From a virus: a stretch of DNA of 62,476 nt. Below, in pieces: positions 21,987-29,422 of the stretch. Within the stretch, counting starts at the first letter, position 1. Each line of letters opens with the position of its first letter. The notes under the pieces were generated by a model that did no database searches, was not told where the DNA came from, and worked only from the letters and a program-made list of their open reading frames with translations. The stretch spans positions 1-62,476 of IMG/VR virus record IMGVR_UViG_3300037189_004468. One strand, written 5' to 3'. The translations under genes and the position numbers were made by a program.

Positions 21987-22264
21987 ACATAGAAGAAATT
22001 ATTAAAGAGATTTGCGATGATCACGGAGTGAAACCAGAGCAAGTAATGTGCAAGACAAGTATGCACGAGTTGGCGGCAATTAAGGCCGTAATCGCTTATG
22101 TATTATACTGGTATGTTAAGATGACTAAGTATGAGATTGCTGACATGATGCACGTGCATCATTACACGATCTGGAGGTACAAAGAGATTGTCGAGCGACG
22201 TGTAAGACACGAGAAACCACTTGAGAAAAAGTTATTAAGGTATGTATTTAAGGATAAAATATGA
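21983..22264 (+). CDS. Second DnaA domain IV-like protein
   Basis: 93 residues with the DnaA C-terminal layout: VKPEQVMCKTSMHELAAIKA, then AVIAYVLYWYVKMTKYEIAD and MMHVHHYTIWRYKEIVERR in place of GGRDHTTV. The basic helix is diverged (HVHHYTI), so box specificity may differ from the protein at 13104. Translationally coupled to the primase-helicase by ATGA, which suggests a role in loading or targeting the helicase. Confidence 0.75.
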   Translation: MNIEEIIKEICDDHGVKPEQVMCKTSMHELAAIKAVIAYVLYWYVKMTKYEIADMMHVHHYTIWRYKEIVERRVRHEKPLEKKLLRYVFKDKI

Positions 22265-22431
22265 CAGAGAAAGAAGCAATAATCATCCTGGCATATTACA
22301 ACGACTGGCGAACGGGTGAAGACATCCCAATGCAAAAACCAGCTGTAATCACAGAAGCAATTAAAGTAATTATACAAAAATTTAAAGAAAGAAATTATGT
22401 TCACGAAATCGTGAACGAACAAAAATTATGA
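22261..22431 (+). CDS. Small protein, 56 residues
   Basis: ATG overlaps the preceding stop and its stop overlaps the next start (ATGA both ends). MTEKEAIIILAYYNDWRTGE...ITEAIKVIIQKFKERNYVH is a short two-helix protein. I recall the pattern EAIxxLxxYxxWRRG-(x)-P-xxxTxAID as common in phages. Function unknown. Confidence 0.68.
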   Translation: MTEKEAIIILAYYNDWRTGEDIPMQKPAVITEAIKVIIQKFKERNYVHEIVNEQKL

Positions 22432-22688
22432 ACAACAAACCAAAATTAGAAAAGTGCTCATTCTCATTTGGGCAAGAAGGTAATACTAATGGCTCAACAG
22501 ATACTTATGAAGAATTAACTATTGAATGCGAGTCTTCACTTGGTATAGATAACGATGAAGGTTGTTATTACGTTTTGAAAACAAATGGTTGGAGTATAGA
22601 TAATGTAAATGACTTGCAAGAGTTATTCGATAGGATTAGTAAATGCATTTATGATTCAACTAAGGGATTACCAGAAGCAAATAGCTGA
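22428..22688 (+). CDS. Small protein, unknown
   Basis: 86 residues (MNNKPKLEKCSFSFGQEGNT), acidic, with ECESSLGIDNDEGCYYVLKT and a terminal helix ending EANS. It overlaps the start of the helicase gene by 38 bases. Confidence 0.68.
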   Translation: MNNKPKLEKCSFSFGQEGNTNGSTDTYEELTIECESSLGIDNDEGCYYVLKTNGWSIDNVNDLQELFDRISKCIYDSTKGLPEANS

Positions 22689-23931
22689 TCAGGCCACTGC
22701 AATATTGCAGTCAAGTCAATTCGTATACCTGGCCCTTGAGGTTCGCACGGGTAAGACACTGACATCATTACAGATAGCCTCACAAGTTGGGGCCACATCT
22801 GTCCTGTTTGTTACAAAGAAAAAAGCCATTGGATCTATACAAAGCGACTACGACAAGTTGGCTCCGAGGTATAGCCTTGAGATTGTAAACTATGAGAGCC
22901 TTCACAAGATAAATATGTCAAGTTTATCGCTCATAATACTTGACGAAGCGCACTGCTTTGGGAAGTTTCCGAAGCCAAGCAAACGGGCAAAGGATGTGAA
23001 GGCCATTATTGACAAGCACAGATGCAAGGCCGTCTATTTGTCAGGCACACCATCTCCTGAGTCATACTCACAGATGTACCATCAAATGTGGGTGCTTGGA
23101 TCTGCGTCACCATTTGCTGCGTACACGAACTTCTACAAGTGGGCCAAAGATTATGTGGACATAAAGCAGCGCAAGATTAATAGCTTGTTCATCAATGATT
23201 ACTCACACGGAATACAAGAGAAGATCGACGCAAGAATGAAGCCGTACATTATCTCATTCACACAGAAAGAGGCAGGCTTTGAGTCAAGTGTTGAGGAAGA
23301 AATTCTCAGGGTTGATATGCCAGAGATTGTAAGTAAGTTATGCGATGACCTTGTCAGAGACAGAGTGATTGAAGGCAAGAAAGAAATTATCCTTGCAGAC
23401 ACTGGAGCCAAGCTGATGCAGAAGCTTCATCAATTATGCTCTGGCACAATAATATTTGAGTCAGGTGCGTCAATGATTGTGAGCGACTTTAAGGCAAAGT
23501 TTATACGTGAGAGGTTTGCCGGAAAACGAATAGCGATATTCTATAAGTTTAAGGCAGAGCTAATGGCGATAGAGCTAGCGTTTGGTGATAGTGTAACGAC
23601 AGATTTAGCCACGTTTCAAAATGGGCTTTGTGACAATTTTGCTATACAAATTGTTACGGGAAGGGAAGGAATTAACTTGAGCGTTGCTGATCACATTGTG
23701 TTTTACAACATTGACTTTAGCGCAACGAGTTATTTTCAGGCAAAGGATAGGATGACAACCAAGGATAGGATGCACAACAAAGTTTACTGGGTATTCACAA
23801 AGGGTGGCATAGAGGAGAAGATTTATAAGGTGGTGCAAAAAAAGAAAAATTTTACAATTTCTCATTTCAAATATTCATACAAACTATTATCTTTGCAGAC
23901 CCATGTTAACCGAACAACAGGTACAAACTAA
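22651..23931 (+). CDS. SNF2-type DNA helicase / ATPase
   Basis: 426 residues from the ATG at 22651 (MIQLRDYQKQIADQATAILQ), where the usual LRxYQ Q-motif begins. Motif I is LEVRTGKT, motif II DEAH, motif III SGTPSPES, motif V VTGREGINLSVADHI and motif VI SYFQAKDRMTTKDRMHNKVY (Q-x-x-D-R-x-x-x-x-x-R of SNF2-like proteins). Probably remodels forks or recombination intermediates. The end of the gene contains a promoter element for the VRR-NUC gene, and its last 29 bases overlap that gene. Confidence 0.87.
   Translation: MIQLRDYQKQIADQATAILQSSQFVYLALEVRTGKTLTSLQIASQVGATSVLFVTKKKAIGSIQSDYDKLAPRYSLEIVNYESLHKINMSSLSLIILDEAHCFGKFPKPSKRAKDVKAIIDKHRCKAVYLSGTPSPESYSQMYHQMWVLGSASPFAAYTNFYKWAKDYVDIKQRKINSLFINDYSHGIQEKIDARMKPYIISFTQKEAGFESSVEEEILRVDMPEIVSKLCDDLVRDRVIEGKKEIILADTGAKLMQKLHQLCSGTIIFESGASMIVSDFKAKFIRERFAGKRIAIFYKFKAELMAIELAFGDSVTTDLATFQNGLCDNFAIQIVTGREGINLSVADHIVFYNIDFSATSYFQAKDRMTTKDRMHNKVYWVFTKGGIEEKIYKVVQKKKNFTISHFKYSYKLLSLQTHVNRTTGTN
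23888..23895 (+). promoter_or_regulatory. Promoter -7 element (TATCTTTG) inside the helicase gene end
   Basis: TAnnTTTG match 7 bases before the ATG at 23903. It could drive the VRR-NUC, MazG-like and ribonucleotide reductase genes as a separate unit. Confidence 0.5.
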
Positions 23932-24151
23932 GAAGATCAAAGAGTTAGAGGCTGAAGGATATTACGTATTAAAATTAGTTAAGACTAACAAAAACGGAAT
24001 TCCCGATTTATTAGCACTACACCCAGAGAAAGGGATCCTCTTCTGCGAGGTAAAGAGAGCAGATGGTAAGTTATCACCACTACAAGAATACAGAATAAAA
24101 GAACTAAAAGAAAAAGGATTTAAAACAGAAGTACACTATGGAACAAAATAA
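23903..24151 (+). CDS. VRR-NUC domain nuclease
   Basis: 82 residues, a minimal VRR-NUC fold. Catalytic pattern: NGIPDLLALHPEKGILFCEV with Asp of PDL and E-V-K of CEVKRADGKLSPLQ, then a conserved Gln. Small phage VRR-NUC proteins are thought to cut branched or flap DNA and often sit next to helicases, as here. It overlaps the MazG-like gene by 14 bases. Confidence 0.88.
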   Translation: MLTEQQVQTKKIKELEAEGYYVLKLVKTNKNGIPDLLALHPEKGILFCEVKRADGKLSPLQEYRIKELKEKGFKTEVHYGTK

Positions 24152-24554
24152 AACAATCAACACGCTAATTAAATTAGCACACGAGAAGGCCAAGAATGGC
24201 GGATGGTGGGACGAAAAACGCAATGTCCCTGAATTATTAATGCTGATTGTCAGCGAGTTATCTGAAGGTCTCGAAGCTTTACGCACCAATCATTATGCAA
24301 ATAGGTCAATTACAACTGACTTATATAATGACCTTATTGTAAACTCGCATGACGAAGAGTTCATCTTAAATGAAGAACAATGGAAGAATTCATTTGAGAA
24401 CAACGTCAAGAATACTTTCGAAGATGAAATGGCAGACGTTGCTATCAGACTATTTGATTTGTGTGGAGGTCTTAACGTAGATCTTGAGAAGCACATCGAC
24501 CTTAAAATGAAGTACAACTCTATGCGTGGCTACAAACACGGTAAAAAATTCTAA
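24138..24554 (+). CDS. MazG-like nucleotide pyrophosphohydrolase
   Basis: 138 residues, all-helical. Metal-binding motifs are LIVSELSEGLEALR (E-x-x-E) and FEDEMADVAIRLFDLCG (E-x-x-D), as in MazG / dUTPase-2-type enzymes. It should hydrolyse nucleoside triphosphates to monophosphates, cleaning or shaping the nucleotide pool. It lies directly upstream of ribonucleotide reductase. Confidence 0.8.
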   Translation: MEQNKTINTLIKLAHEKAKNGGWWDEKRNVPELLMLIVSELSEGLEALRTNHYANRSITTDLYNDLIVNSHDEEFILNEEQWKNSFENNVKNTFEDEMADVAIRLFDLCGGLNVDLEKHIDLKMKYNSMRGYKHGKKF

Positions 24555-24563
24555 CAACAAAAA

Positions 24564-26270
24564 ATGGAAAACAAAAACATATTTAGAACAGAAATAGCAC
24601 AGACTATTTTCAACAACAAGTACAAGCATGAAGGCGCAGAAACATGGGAAGAATTAGCTAAAACTTTAGTTAATGATGTTTGTCAGTCATTTATTAATGA
24701 TGAAGAGAAATCAGAATTAATTAAAATGATTACAAATATGGAATTCATTCCAGGAGGTAGATACATTTATTATGCCGGAAGACCAAATAAATACTTCAAT
24801 AACTGCTACTTATTAAGAAGCGAAAAGGATTCAAGAGAAGATTGGGCTAACCTGTCTTGGAAGGGACAGTCTTGCCTTATGACTGGCGGAGGAATAGGTA
24901 ATGATTATAGCGTGTATAGAGCTGAAGGTGAGCCAATTAAAAAAACAGGTGGTGTAGCAAGTGGTCCAATATCAGCAATGAACATGATGAATGAAATCGG
25001 GAGAAATGTTATGCAGGGCGGATCTAGAAGATCAGCTATTTATGCAAGTTTAAATTGGAGACATGGGGATGCTGTTAAGTTTTTAAAAGCAAAAGATTGG
25101 CATAACATGGTGGTTACTGGAACAGGTGGCAAAACAATCGCTGATTTAAAAGAAGCTGACTTTAATTATCCTGCTCCATTAGATATGACTAATATTAGCC
25201 TTAATTATGACAATAAATTCTTAGAAGAGGTATTGGTTAATCCTGAAGAAGCTTGGAAAAACAAAGAAAAAAATCCAGAATTGACAGGCAATGTTCCTGA
25301 AACTTTTTATCAAAATGTTTTGCAGGCATTAAAAACTGGAGAACCAGGTATGTCTTTTAATTTCTACAAACAAGAAAACGAAACATTAAGAAATGCTTGT
25401 ACTGAGGTTACATCTGAAGACGATAGTGATGTATGTAATCTTGGTTCTGTGAATATGTCAAGAATTGAATCTATTGAAAGATTCAAAGAAGTTGTTGAAC
25501 TTGGTACTAAGTTTCTTTTATGCGGAACACTTAGAGCTCACTTGCCTTATGACAAAGTTAGAGAAACTCGTGAAAAAAATAGAAGACTTGGTTTAGGATT
25601 AATGGGTGTTCATGAATGGTTACTAAAAAGAAAATATAGATATGAGGTTACACCAGAAATGCATGAATGGTTAAGTGTTTATAAAGAATCATCTACTAAA
25701 ATAGGTACAGATTTAGCGAAAAAGTTAGACATTTCTATTCCAGTTGCATTTAGGGCTATTGCTCCAACGGGAACCATTGGTATGCTTGCTTCAACAACAA
25801 CTGGTATTGAACCATTGTTTGCTGTTGCATATAAGAGAAGATATTTAAAAGGATCCAACAAATGGCATTACCAATATGTAGTTGATGGAACAGCTAAAAC
25901 ATTAATTGAAACTCATGGTTTAAATCCGGCAGATATTGAAAGCGCTGTTGATTTAGAAAAAGATTACGAGAGAAGAATTAAATTTCAGGCAGACGTACAA
26001 GACTATGTAGATATGGCTATATCAAGTACTTTGAATATGAGCAATTGGGGTTCAGAACATAATAATGAAGAGATGGCTATGGACTTTGCTAAAACATTAG
26101 CTAAGTATGCTCATAGATTAAGAGGGTTCACTTGTTATCCATCTGGATCAAGAGGTGGACAGCCATTAACTAGTGTTCCTTACGATGTAGCAATTAAACA
26201 CAAAGGCGTTGAATTTACCGAACATGATATATGTGATATATCTGGACATGGTGGATCTTGCGGAATATAA
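24564..26270 (+). CDS. nrdJ: Ribonucleotide reductase, cobalamin-dependent class II type
   Basis: 568 residues, short for the family. Seen: first redox Cys in FNNCYLL (C81), catalytic-site block NACTEV (Asn, Cys, Glu at ~277-281) and CNLGSVNMSRIE with the partner Cys (~291), the phosphate loop APTGTIGMLASTTTGIEPLF and a C-terminal Cys pair in CDISGHGGSCGI. NPCxE of most enzymes is NACTE here. No small subunit (NrdB), NrdG activase or glycyl-radical tail is encoded nearby, which favours class II using adenosylcobalamin. It converts ribonucleotides to deoxyribonucleotides for phage DNA synthesis. Confidence 0.88.
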   Translation: MENKNIFRTEIAQTIFNNKYKHEGAETWEELAKTLVNDVCQSFINDEEKSELIKMITNMEFIPGGRYIYYAGRPNKYFNNCYLLRSEKDSREDWANLSWKGQSCLMTGGGIGNDYSVYRAEGEPIKKTGGVASGPISAMNMMNEIGRNVMQGGSRRSAIYASLNWRHGDAVKFLKAKDWHNMVVTGTGGKTIADLKEADFNYPAPLDMTNISLNYDNKFLEEVLVNPEEAWKNKEKNPELTGNVPETFYQNVLQALKTGEPGMSFNFYKQENETLRNACTEVTSEDDSDVCNLGSVNMSRIESIERFKEVVELGTKFLLCGTLRAHLPYDKVRETREKNRRLGLGLMGVHEWLLKRKYRYEVTPEMHEWLSVYKESSTKIGTDLAKKLDISIPVAFRAIAPTGTIGMLASTTTGIEPLFAVAYKRRYLKGSNKWHYQYVVDGTAKTLIETHGLNPADIESAVDLEKDYERRIKFQADVQDYVDMAISSTLNMSNWGSEHNNEEMAMDFAKTLAKYAHRLRGFTCYPSGSRGGQPLTSVPYDVAIKHKGVEFTEHDICDISGHGGSCGI

Positions 26271-26275
26271 ATAAT

Positions 26276-26710
26276 ATGAGAAAAAAAGAAACAACAAAAG
26301 CTCCCAAGGTAGAGGAATCTGCCTTGGTTGAGGAAACAACCATTGAAAAACTATTAGAAGAAATTATCACAGAAGAATCTCCTGATGTAGAAGAAACAAT
26401 TGCAGAGGAATCTGCCTTGGTTGAGGAAACAACTATTGAACAATTTGAGGGTGCTATTGAGGGTGCTATTGAGGGTGCTATCTACGTTCCTACATTGTCA
26501 AACATTCAAAAGCAATGTGGTTTAACAGTAGAAAACTTTTCATCTATGGAATACTCTCCTTCAGTTGAATTGAAGCTTATGTTTGCAGACATCATGGAGA
26601 CAATGCACAACTACCATATGTCATGCGAAAGTAAAAATCAAGCAAGATATAACGATATTATGAATCATATTGTTACTTCTTGCGAATTAGTTAATACCTT
26701 TGTAAGGTAA
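26276..26710 (+). CDS. Acidic repeat protein, unknown
   Basis: 144 residues from the ATG at 26276 (MRKKETTKAPKVEESALVEE). The N-terminal ~65 residues are Glu-rich repeats: EESALVEETTIE twice and EGAI three times. The C-terminal ~75 residues are a globular helical domain (CGLTVENFSSMEYSPSVELK, MFADIMETMHNYHMS). A repetitive acidic arm on a small domain suggests a protein- or DNA-mimic interaction, but the function is unknown. Confidence 0.72.
   Translation: MRKKETTKAPKVEESALVEETTIEKLLEEIITEESPDVEETIAEESALVEETTIEQFEGAIEGAIEGAIYVPTLSNIQKQCGLTVENFSSMEYSPSVELKLMFADIMETMHNYHMSCESKNQARYNDIMNHIVTSCELVNTFVR
26311..26440 (+). repeat. 37-base direct repeat inside the acidic repeat gene
   Basis: Copies at 26311-26347 and 26404-26440 differ by one base (C to T). 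A separate GAGGGTGCTATT triplet repeat follows at 26445-26481. Near-identity at DNA level points to recent duplication. Confidence 0.8.
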
Positions 26711-26908
26711 ATGTTAGAATTCAAAAAGCCAGTACCAGTAGTCGTAGAAGGAGACAAAGATGGATACGCATTGTATGCCAGCAACTCAGGAATGCTTGAG
26801 AATGATGTGTGGTGTGTAGTTCTTTGTGACGGTGGATATGTAAGACATTATAACACCGATCAAATCCGGATATACTTCAATGCTACTTTTGATATAACAA
26901 AAAAATAA
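26711..26908 (+). CDS. Small SH3-like protein, unknown
   Basis: 65 residues (MLEFKKPVPVVVEGDKDGYA). A beta-rich pattern VWCVVLCDGGYVRHYNTDQI is typical of small phage proteins with an SH3-like barrel. It starts on the base after the stop of the acidic repeat gene and precedes the tRNA-like region. Confidence 0.7.
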   Translation: MLEFKKPVPVVVEGDKDGYALYASNSGMLENDVWCVVLCDGGYVRHYNTDQIRIYFNATFDITKK

Positions 26909-27030
26909 TCAGCCCCGTTGGCCAGGGGATCGTAAAATACAGATCGGCATCTTAACAATGCCCAAGACATCTGTTCTCATCGTATAGGAGATAGGGTTAG
27001 CCTTCCCGACATCGTTCAAAAAGGCAAACA

Positions 27031-27117
27031 TAGTCAGGTGGCGGAATGGTAACGCAAAGTAAGATGGGTAAGAAACTACTCAGTTCACTTCATACAGGTT
27101 CGAGTCCTGTCCGACTA
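27031..27117 (+). tRNA. tRNA-like unit A, anticodon unassigned
   Basis: The acceptor strands TAGTCAG (27031-27037) and CCGACTA (27111-27117) pair with one mismatch. A Leu/Ser-like D-arm GTGGCGGAATGGTAACGC follows, then a perfect T-arm ACAGG-TTCGAGT-CCTGT. Length 87 fits a long-variable-arm tRNA, but no 5-bp stem with a 7-base loop could be drawn for the anticodon arm. It may be degenerate or hold an insertion. No CCA is encoded. Confidence 0.5.
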
Positions 27118-27261
27118 CACCGGTAATGGGAAGGGAGCCCACGTTAAACTAAACCGTTGGAGGCTGTCGAGCCTTATGGATCGGTGTACCTAGATGTAAA
27201 ATTGGTGCTATTGGTCTCTGAAGAACAGGGAACACGGGTAACTGCAAGATAAGTTACAACC

Positions 27262-27368
27262 CCATCGTGGCGGAAGGTTAGGGATATCCCTGACGTGGTA
27301 GACGCTATTAATTAACACTTAGTGTTAGTAAGAAATATACAAAGTACAGGTTCGAGTCCTGTCGATGG
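27262..27368 (+). tRNA. tRNA-like unit B with inserted D-loop hairpin
   Basis: Acceptor strands CCATCG (27262-27267) and CGATGG (27363-27368) pair perfectly, and the T-arm ACAGG-TTCGAGT-CCTGT is identical to unit A. The D-arm GTGGCGGAA...TGGTAGACGC is split by about 20 bases that form their own hairpin TTAGGG-ATAT-CCCTGA. A possible anticodon arm is ATTAA-TTAACAC-TTAGT, but it overlaps an alternative hairpin AACAC-TTA-GTGTT. At 107 bases it is too long for a normal tRNA. Confidence 0.45.
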
Positions 27369-27375
27369 TGGCAAA

Positions 27376-27786
27376 ATGATTATAAGAATAGAAAATATTG
27401 AATGTCGTTTAGTTTGTGAACAATGCGAGATTGTTAAGTGGTTTCCTAATACGTACTACGGTTCTGAGGCCCAATTAGAATCAGAGGGATATAAAAGAAT
27501 TGAACACGAGAATGGTGGATTTTCTTACAAAAGAGGATTTCATAACATTCATGGATCTTGCTTTCAAGGTAAAGAGAGTTGTTGTGTGATTGCTTTTATT
27601 GATGATGACTCAGATGAGGGCTTAGAAATAAGACCAGTTGGAGCCAGACTACTTAATTTGAGCAAAGAGGAAAGGGATATCTTCTTTGATGTCTATAAGT
27701 ACGTAAACGATAGAGCTTTAAATGACAAGGGAATAACAGAGGGGCATCAATGTCCCTCTGTAAACACAATGTCAGTTCAAACCTGA
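27376..27786 (+). CDS. Cys-rich protein, unknown
   Basis: 136 residues from the ATG at 27376 (MIIRIENIECRLVCEQCEIV), placed just after tRNA-like unit B; a longer frame from 27322 would run through that RNA. Cys pairs VCEQC, GSCFQ and ESCCV suggest metal binding. Composition is otherwise ordinary. No family recognised. Confidence 0.65.
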   Translation: MIIRIENIECRLVCEQCEIVKWFPNTYYGSEAQLESEGYKRIEHENGGFSYKRGFHNIHGSCFQGKESCCVIAFIDDDSDEGLEIRPVGARLLNLSKEERDIFFDVYKYVNDRALNDKGITEGHQCPSVNTMSVQT

Positions 27787-27796
27787 CAAATGAACT

Positions 27797-28045
27797 ATGA
27801 AAAGAGAATTATTAAATAGGGATGGGTCTCCAATGAGGGAATATCATTCTCCATTAATAGAAGAATTACTTAACGAAATGAAAAAAAGAACATTAATTAT
27901 TTACAACACGAAAGAAACAACGGAAGAAGAAGCAAAGCATCTATTAGAGATTTTAAATTGCGATGATTCTACTTTATGGGATAACGCAGACCATTGCGGA
28001 GTTCAGATAATTGAAGTGCCATTAGAGAACGGACGTAAAAAATGA
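27797..28045 (+). CDS. Small protein, unknown
   Basis: 82 residues (MKRELLNRDGSPMREYHSPL) with helix ETTEEEAKHLLEILNCDDST and a beta end. ATGA overlap with the small membrane protein that follows. Confidence 0.65.
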   Translation: MKRELLNRDGSPMREYHSPLIEELLNEMKKRTLIIYNTKETTEEEAKHLLEILNCDDSTLWDNADHCGVQIIEVPLENGRKK

Positions 28046-28176
28046 TTGACAAAGAAGTAATACCTTATTATATATTATTGAGTATATTAGTAATTTTTGC
28101 AGCGTATAATGGATGGGCTATGAAAGTTAGACATAATACTACACCAGCATTTTATTATCATCAATTTTTAGTATAA
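28042..28176 (+). CDS. Small membrane protein, 44 residues
   Basis: ATG overlaps the upstream stop. One membrane segment (VIPYYILLSILVIFAAYNGW) is followed by a basic then aromatic tail (MKVRHNTTPAFYYHQF). Unknown role. Confidence 0.6.
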   Translation: MIDKEVIPYYILLSILVIFAAYNGWAMKVRHNTTPAFYYHQFLV

Positions 28177-28186
28177 CAATAACACT

Positions 28187-28411
28187 ATGAAAGCAATATT
28201 AGAATTCAATTTACCAGAGGACCAAATAGATTTTGAAGATGCTGTCAATGGACAGAGATGGTCTATCGCAATGTGGGAACTAGATCAATGGCTTCGGTCT
28301 CAGACTAAACATCCTCCAGAAGGAATGTCAGATGATACATGGAAGGCATTAGATGATACTAGAGAGAAACTATATGAGATACTAAATGAGAATGCTCTTA
28401 AGATTAGATAG
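28187..28411 (+). CDS. Small protein, conserved phage family
   Basis: 74 residues (MKAILEFNLPEDQIDFEDAV). The layout KAILEFNLPED...F..A..G..W...LWELDQWLRS...K and a terminal helix REKLYEILNENALKI is a widespread small phage family of unknown function. Confidence 0.75.
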   Translation: MKAILEFNLPEDQIDFEDAVNGQRWSIAMWELDQWLRSQTKHPPEGMSDDTWKALDDTREKLYEILNENALKIR

Positions 28412-28425
28412 TAAACCTATAGTCT

Positions 28426-28433
28426 TATATTTG
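28426..28433 (+). promoter_or_regulatory. Promoter -7 element (TATATTTG) before the GIY-YIG gene
   Basis: TAnnTTTG match 68 bases upstream of the GIY-YIG ATG, followed by a small hairpin TTGTGA-TTTT-TCACAA (about 28438-28453). It suggests the nuclease gene is separately transcribed, as mobile genes often are. Confidence 0.45.
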
Positions 28434-28500
28434 ATTTTTGTGATTTTTTCACAATAAGGTGCACTATAAGGCACAAATTAGCATATTAAAAACAAAATAA

Positions 28501-29199
28501 ATGAAAAATATATACAAAAACTACATTTATGGTCTTAGGGACCCAAGGAACGACACATATAGATATATAGGAAAAACATCTATTGGGGACGATAGACCAT
28601 TAGTTCATCTTAAAGAATCACACAATAGCAGTGTAAATGAATGGATATCTGAATTAAACAAACAAGGGCTTGAGCCATTTGTAGACATAATAGAAAAAGT
28701 TGATGACATAAATGATTTGTCAGACAGAGAAAGATTTTATATAACATATTATTCTAACACCCAAGGTATGCTTTTAAATGGAAACAGAGATGAATATAAT
28801 TCAATAAACTCTCCATCAACAGCAACAAAAGAGCAGATAAATACAACATATTTATGTATGTTAAATATGGAAGAAGTGTATAAAATATTAAAAATAAGCA
28901 CAAACTTCACAGATGGGTTGCTTGGGTATATGTTTGGTGTTAGCAGAAAAACTATATCTAATTTAAAAAAATCAAACACAGAAACAATGTTTTTAACATA
29001 TTTGAAATTGATTTTTTTTGCTAATATTGGAATTGATGGATTTTATGATTTTTATTATTCAAAGTCAAATGAATTCAAAGGGGATTACCCAGATACTAAA
29101 AATGATTTTATAAATAGGTGTTTAATGGATTATGATTTTTGCAAGTATTGGTTTAATAAATGCTTTAAAGAAAAAAGTTTATTAAATAAAACGAAATAA
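28501..29199 (+). CDS. GIY-YIG family endonuclease
   Basis: 232 residues. The N-terminal nuclease domain (~5-90) shows YIYGLRDPRNDTYRYIGKTS (GIY as IYG, YIG intact), a following Arg/His in RPLVHLKES, VNEWISELNKQGLEPFVDII and a late Glu in DRERFYITYY. The C-terminal part (~115-232) is Asn/Ser/Lys-rich with a helix-turn-helix-like MFGVSRKTISNLKKS that may bind DNA. The gene is AT-richer than its neighbours and flanked by long intergenic spaces, consistent with a mobile homing-type gene. Confidence 0.85.
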   Translation: MKNIYKNYIYGLRDPRNDTYRYIGKTSIGDDRPLVHLKESHNSSVNEWISELNKQGLEPFVDIIEKVDDINDLSDRERFYITYYSNTQGMLLNGNRDEYNSINSPSTATKEQINTTYLCMLNMEEVYKILKISTNFTDGLLGYMFGVSRKTISNLKKSNTETMFLTYLKLIFFANIGIDGFYDFYYSKSNEFKGDYPDTKNDFINRCLMDYDFCKYWFNKCFKEKSLLNKTK

Positions 29200-29315
29200 A
29201 TCATATTATATAATGATGTATAAATCATACATTAATGACAAGTTATGGCAATAATGCATGAATTTTGCTACATAAGCCATACACCTTATATTGAGGTATT
29301 ATAAGTCAGTAAGCT

Positions 29316-29343
29316 AATATCGCGGATCGCGATTCGCGATATT
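29316..29343. repeat. 28-base near-perfect palindrome
   Basis: Arms AATATCGCG and CGCGATATT flank GATCGCGATT. The whole is its own reverse complement except for one base pair near the middle. The GC core in an AT-rich flank suggests an operator for a dimeric protein or a resolution/cleavage site. No terminator-type U-run matches it on the + strand beyond a short TTTT. Confidence 0.75.
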
Positions 29344-29422
29344 TTTCCATAAAGAGTAATATATTAAACAATAAGTCGGATTTTAGTCGACTAAGAGCAA
29401 TATATTCAACATTTTTTTCCAC

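Larger units (their letters stand above)
26909..27375 (+). ncRNA. Structured non-coding region with tRNA-like modules
   Basis: 467 bases without a gene. Beyond the two tRNA-like units listed separately it contains several further elements. One is ACAGAT/ATCTGT enclosing GGCAT-CTTAACA-ATGCC, an anticodon-arm-like hairpin with a 7-base loop that would read UAA. A second has CACCGGT (27118-27124) pairing with ATCGGTG (27180-27186) around an AGGCT-GTCG-AGCCT hairpin. A third is TCTCTG-AAGAA-CAGGGA and a fourth is GTAACT/AGTTAC within GGG/CCC. The region looks like a cluster of degenerate or non-canonical tRNAs, or one long structured RNA. Confidence 0.6.

Noticed and set aside
22609-22650. Upstream start for the SNF2-type helicase
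   Set aside because: The extra 14 residues have no similarity to the family; the LRxYQ motif begins right after the ATG at 22651.
26911-27025. A third complete tRNA at the start of the tRNA-like region
   Set aside because: An anticodon-arm-like hairpin exists (loop CTTAACA) but no matching T-arm or acceptor stem could be drawn.
27322-27375. Upstream start of the Cys-rich protein at 27376
   Set aside because: It would translate through tRNA-like unit B; the ATG at 27376 is directly after the RNA.
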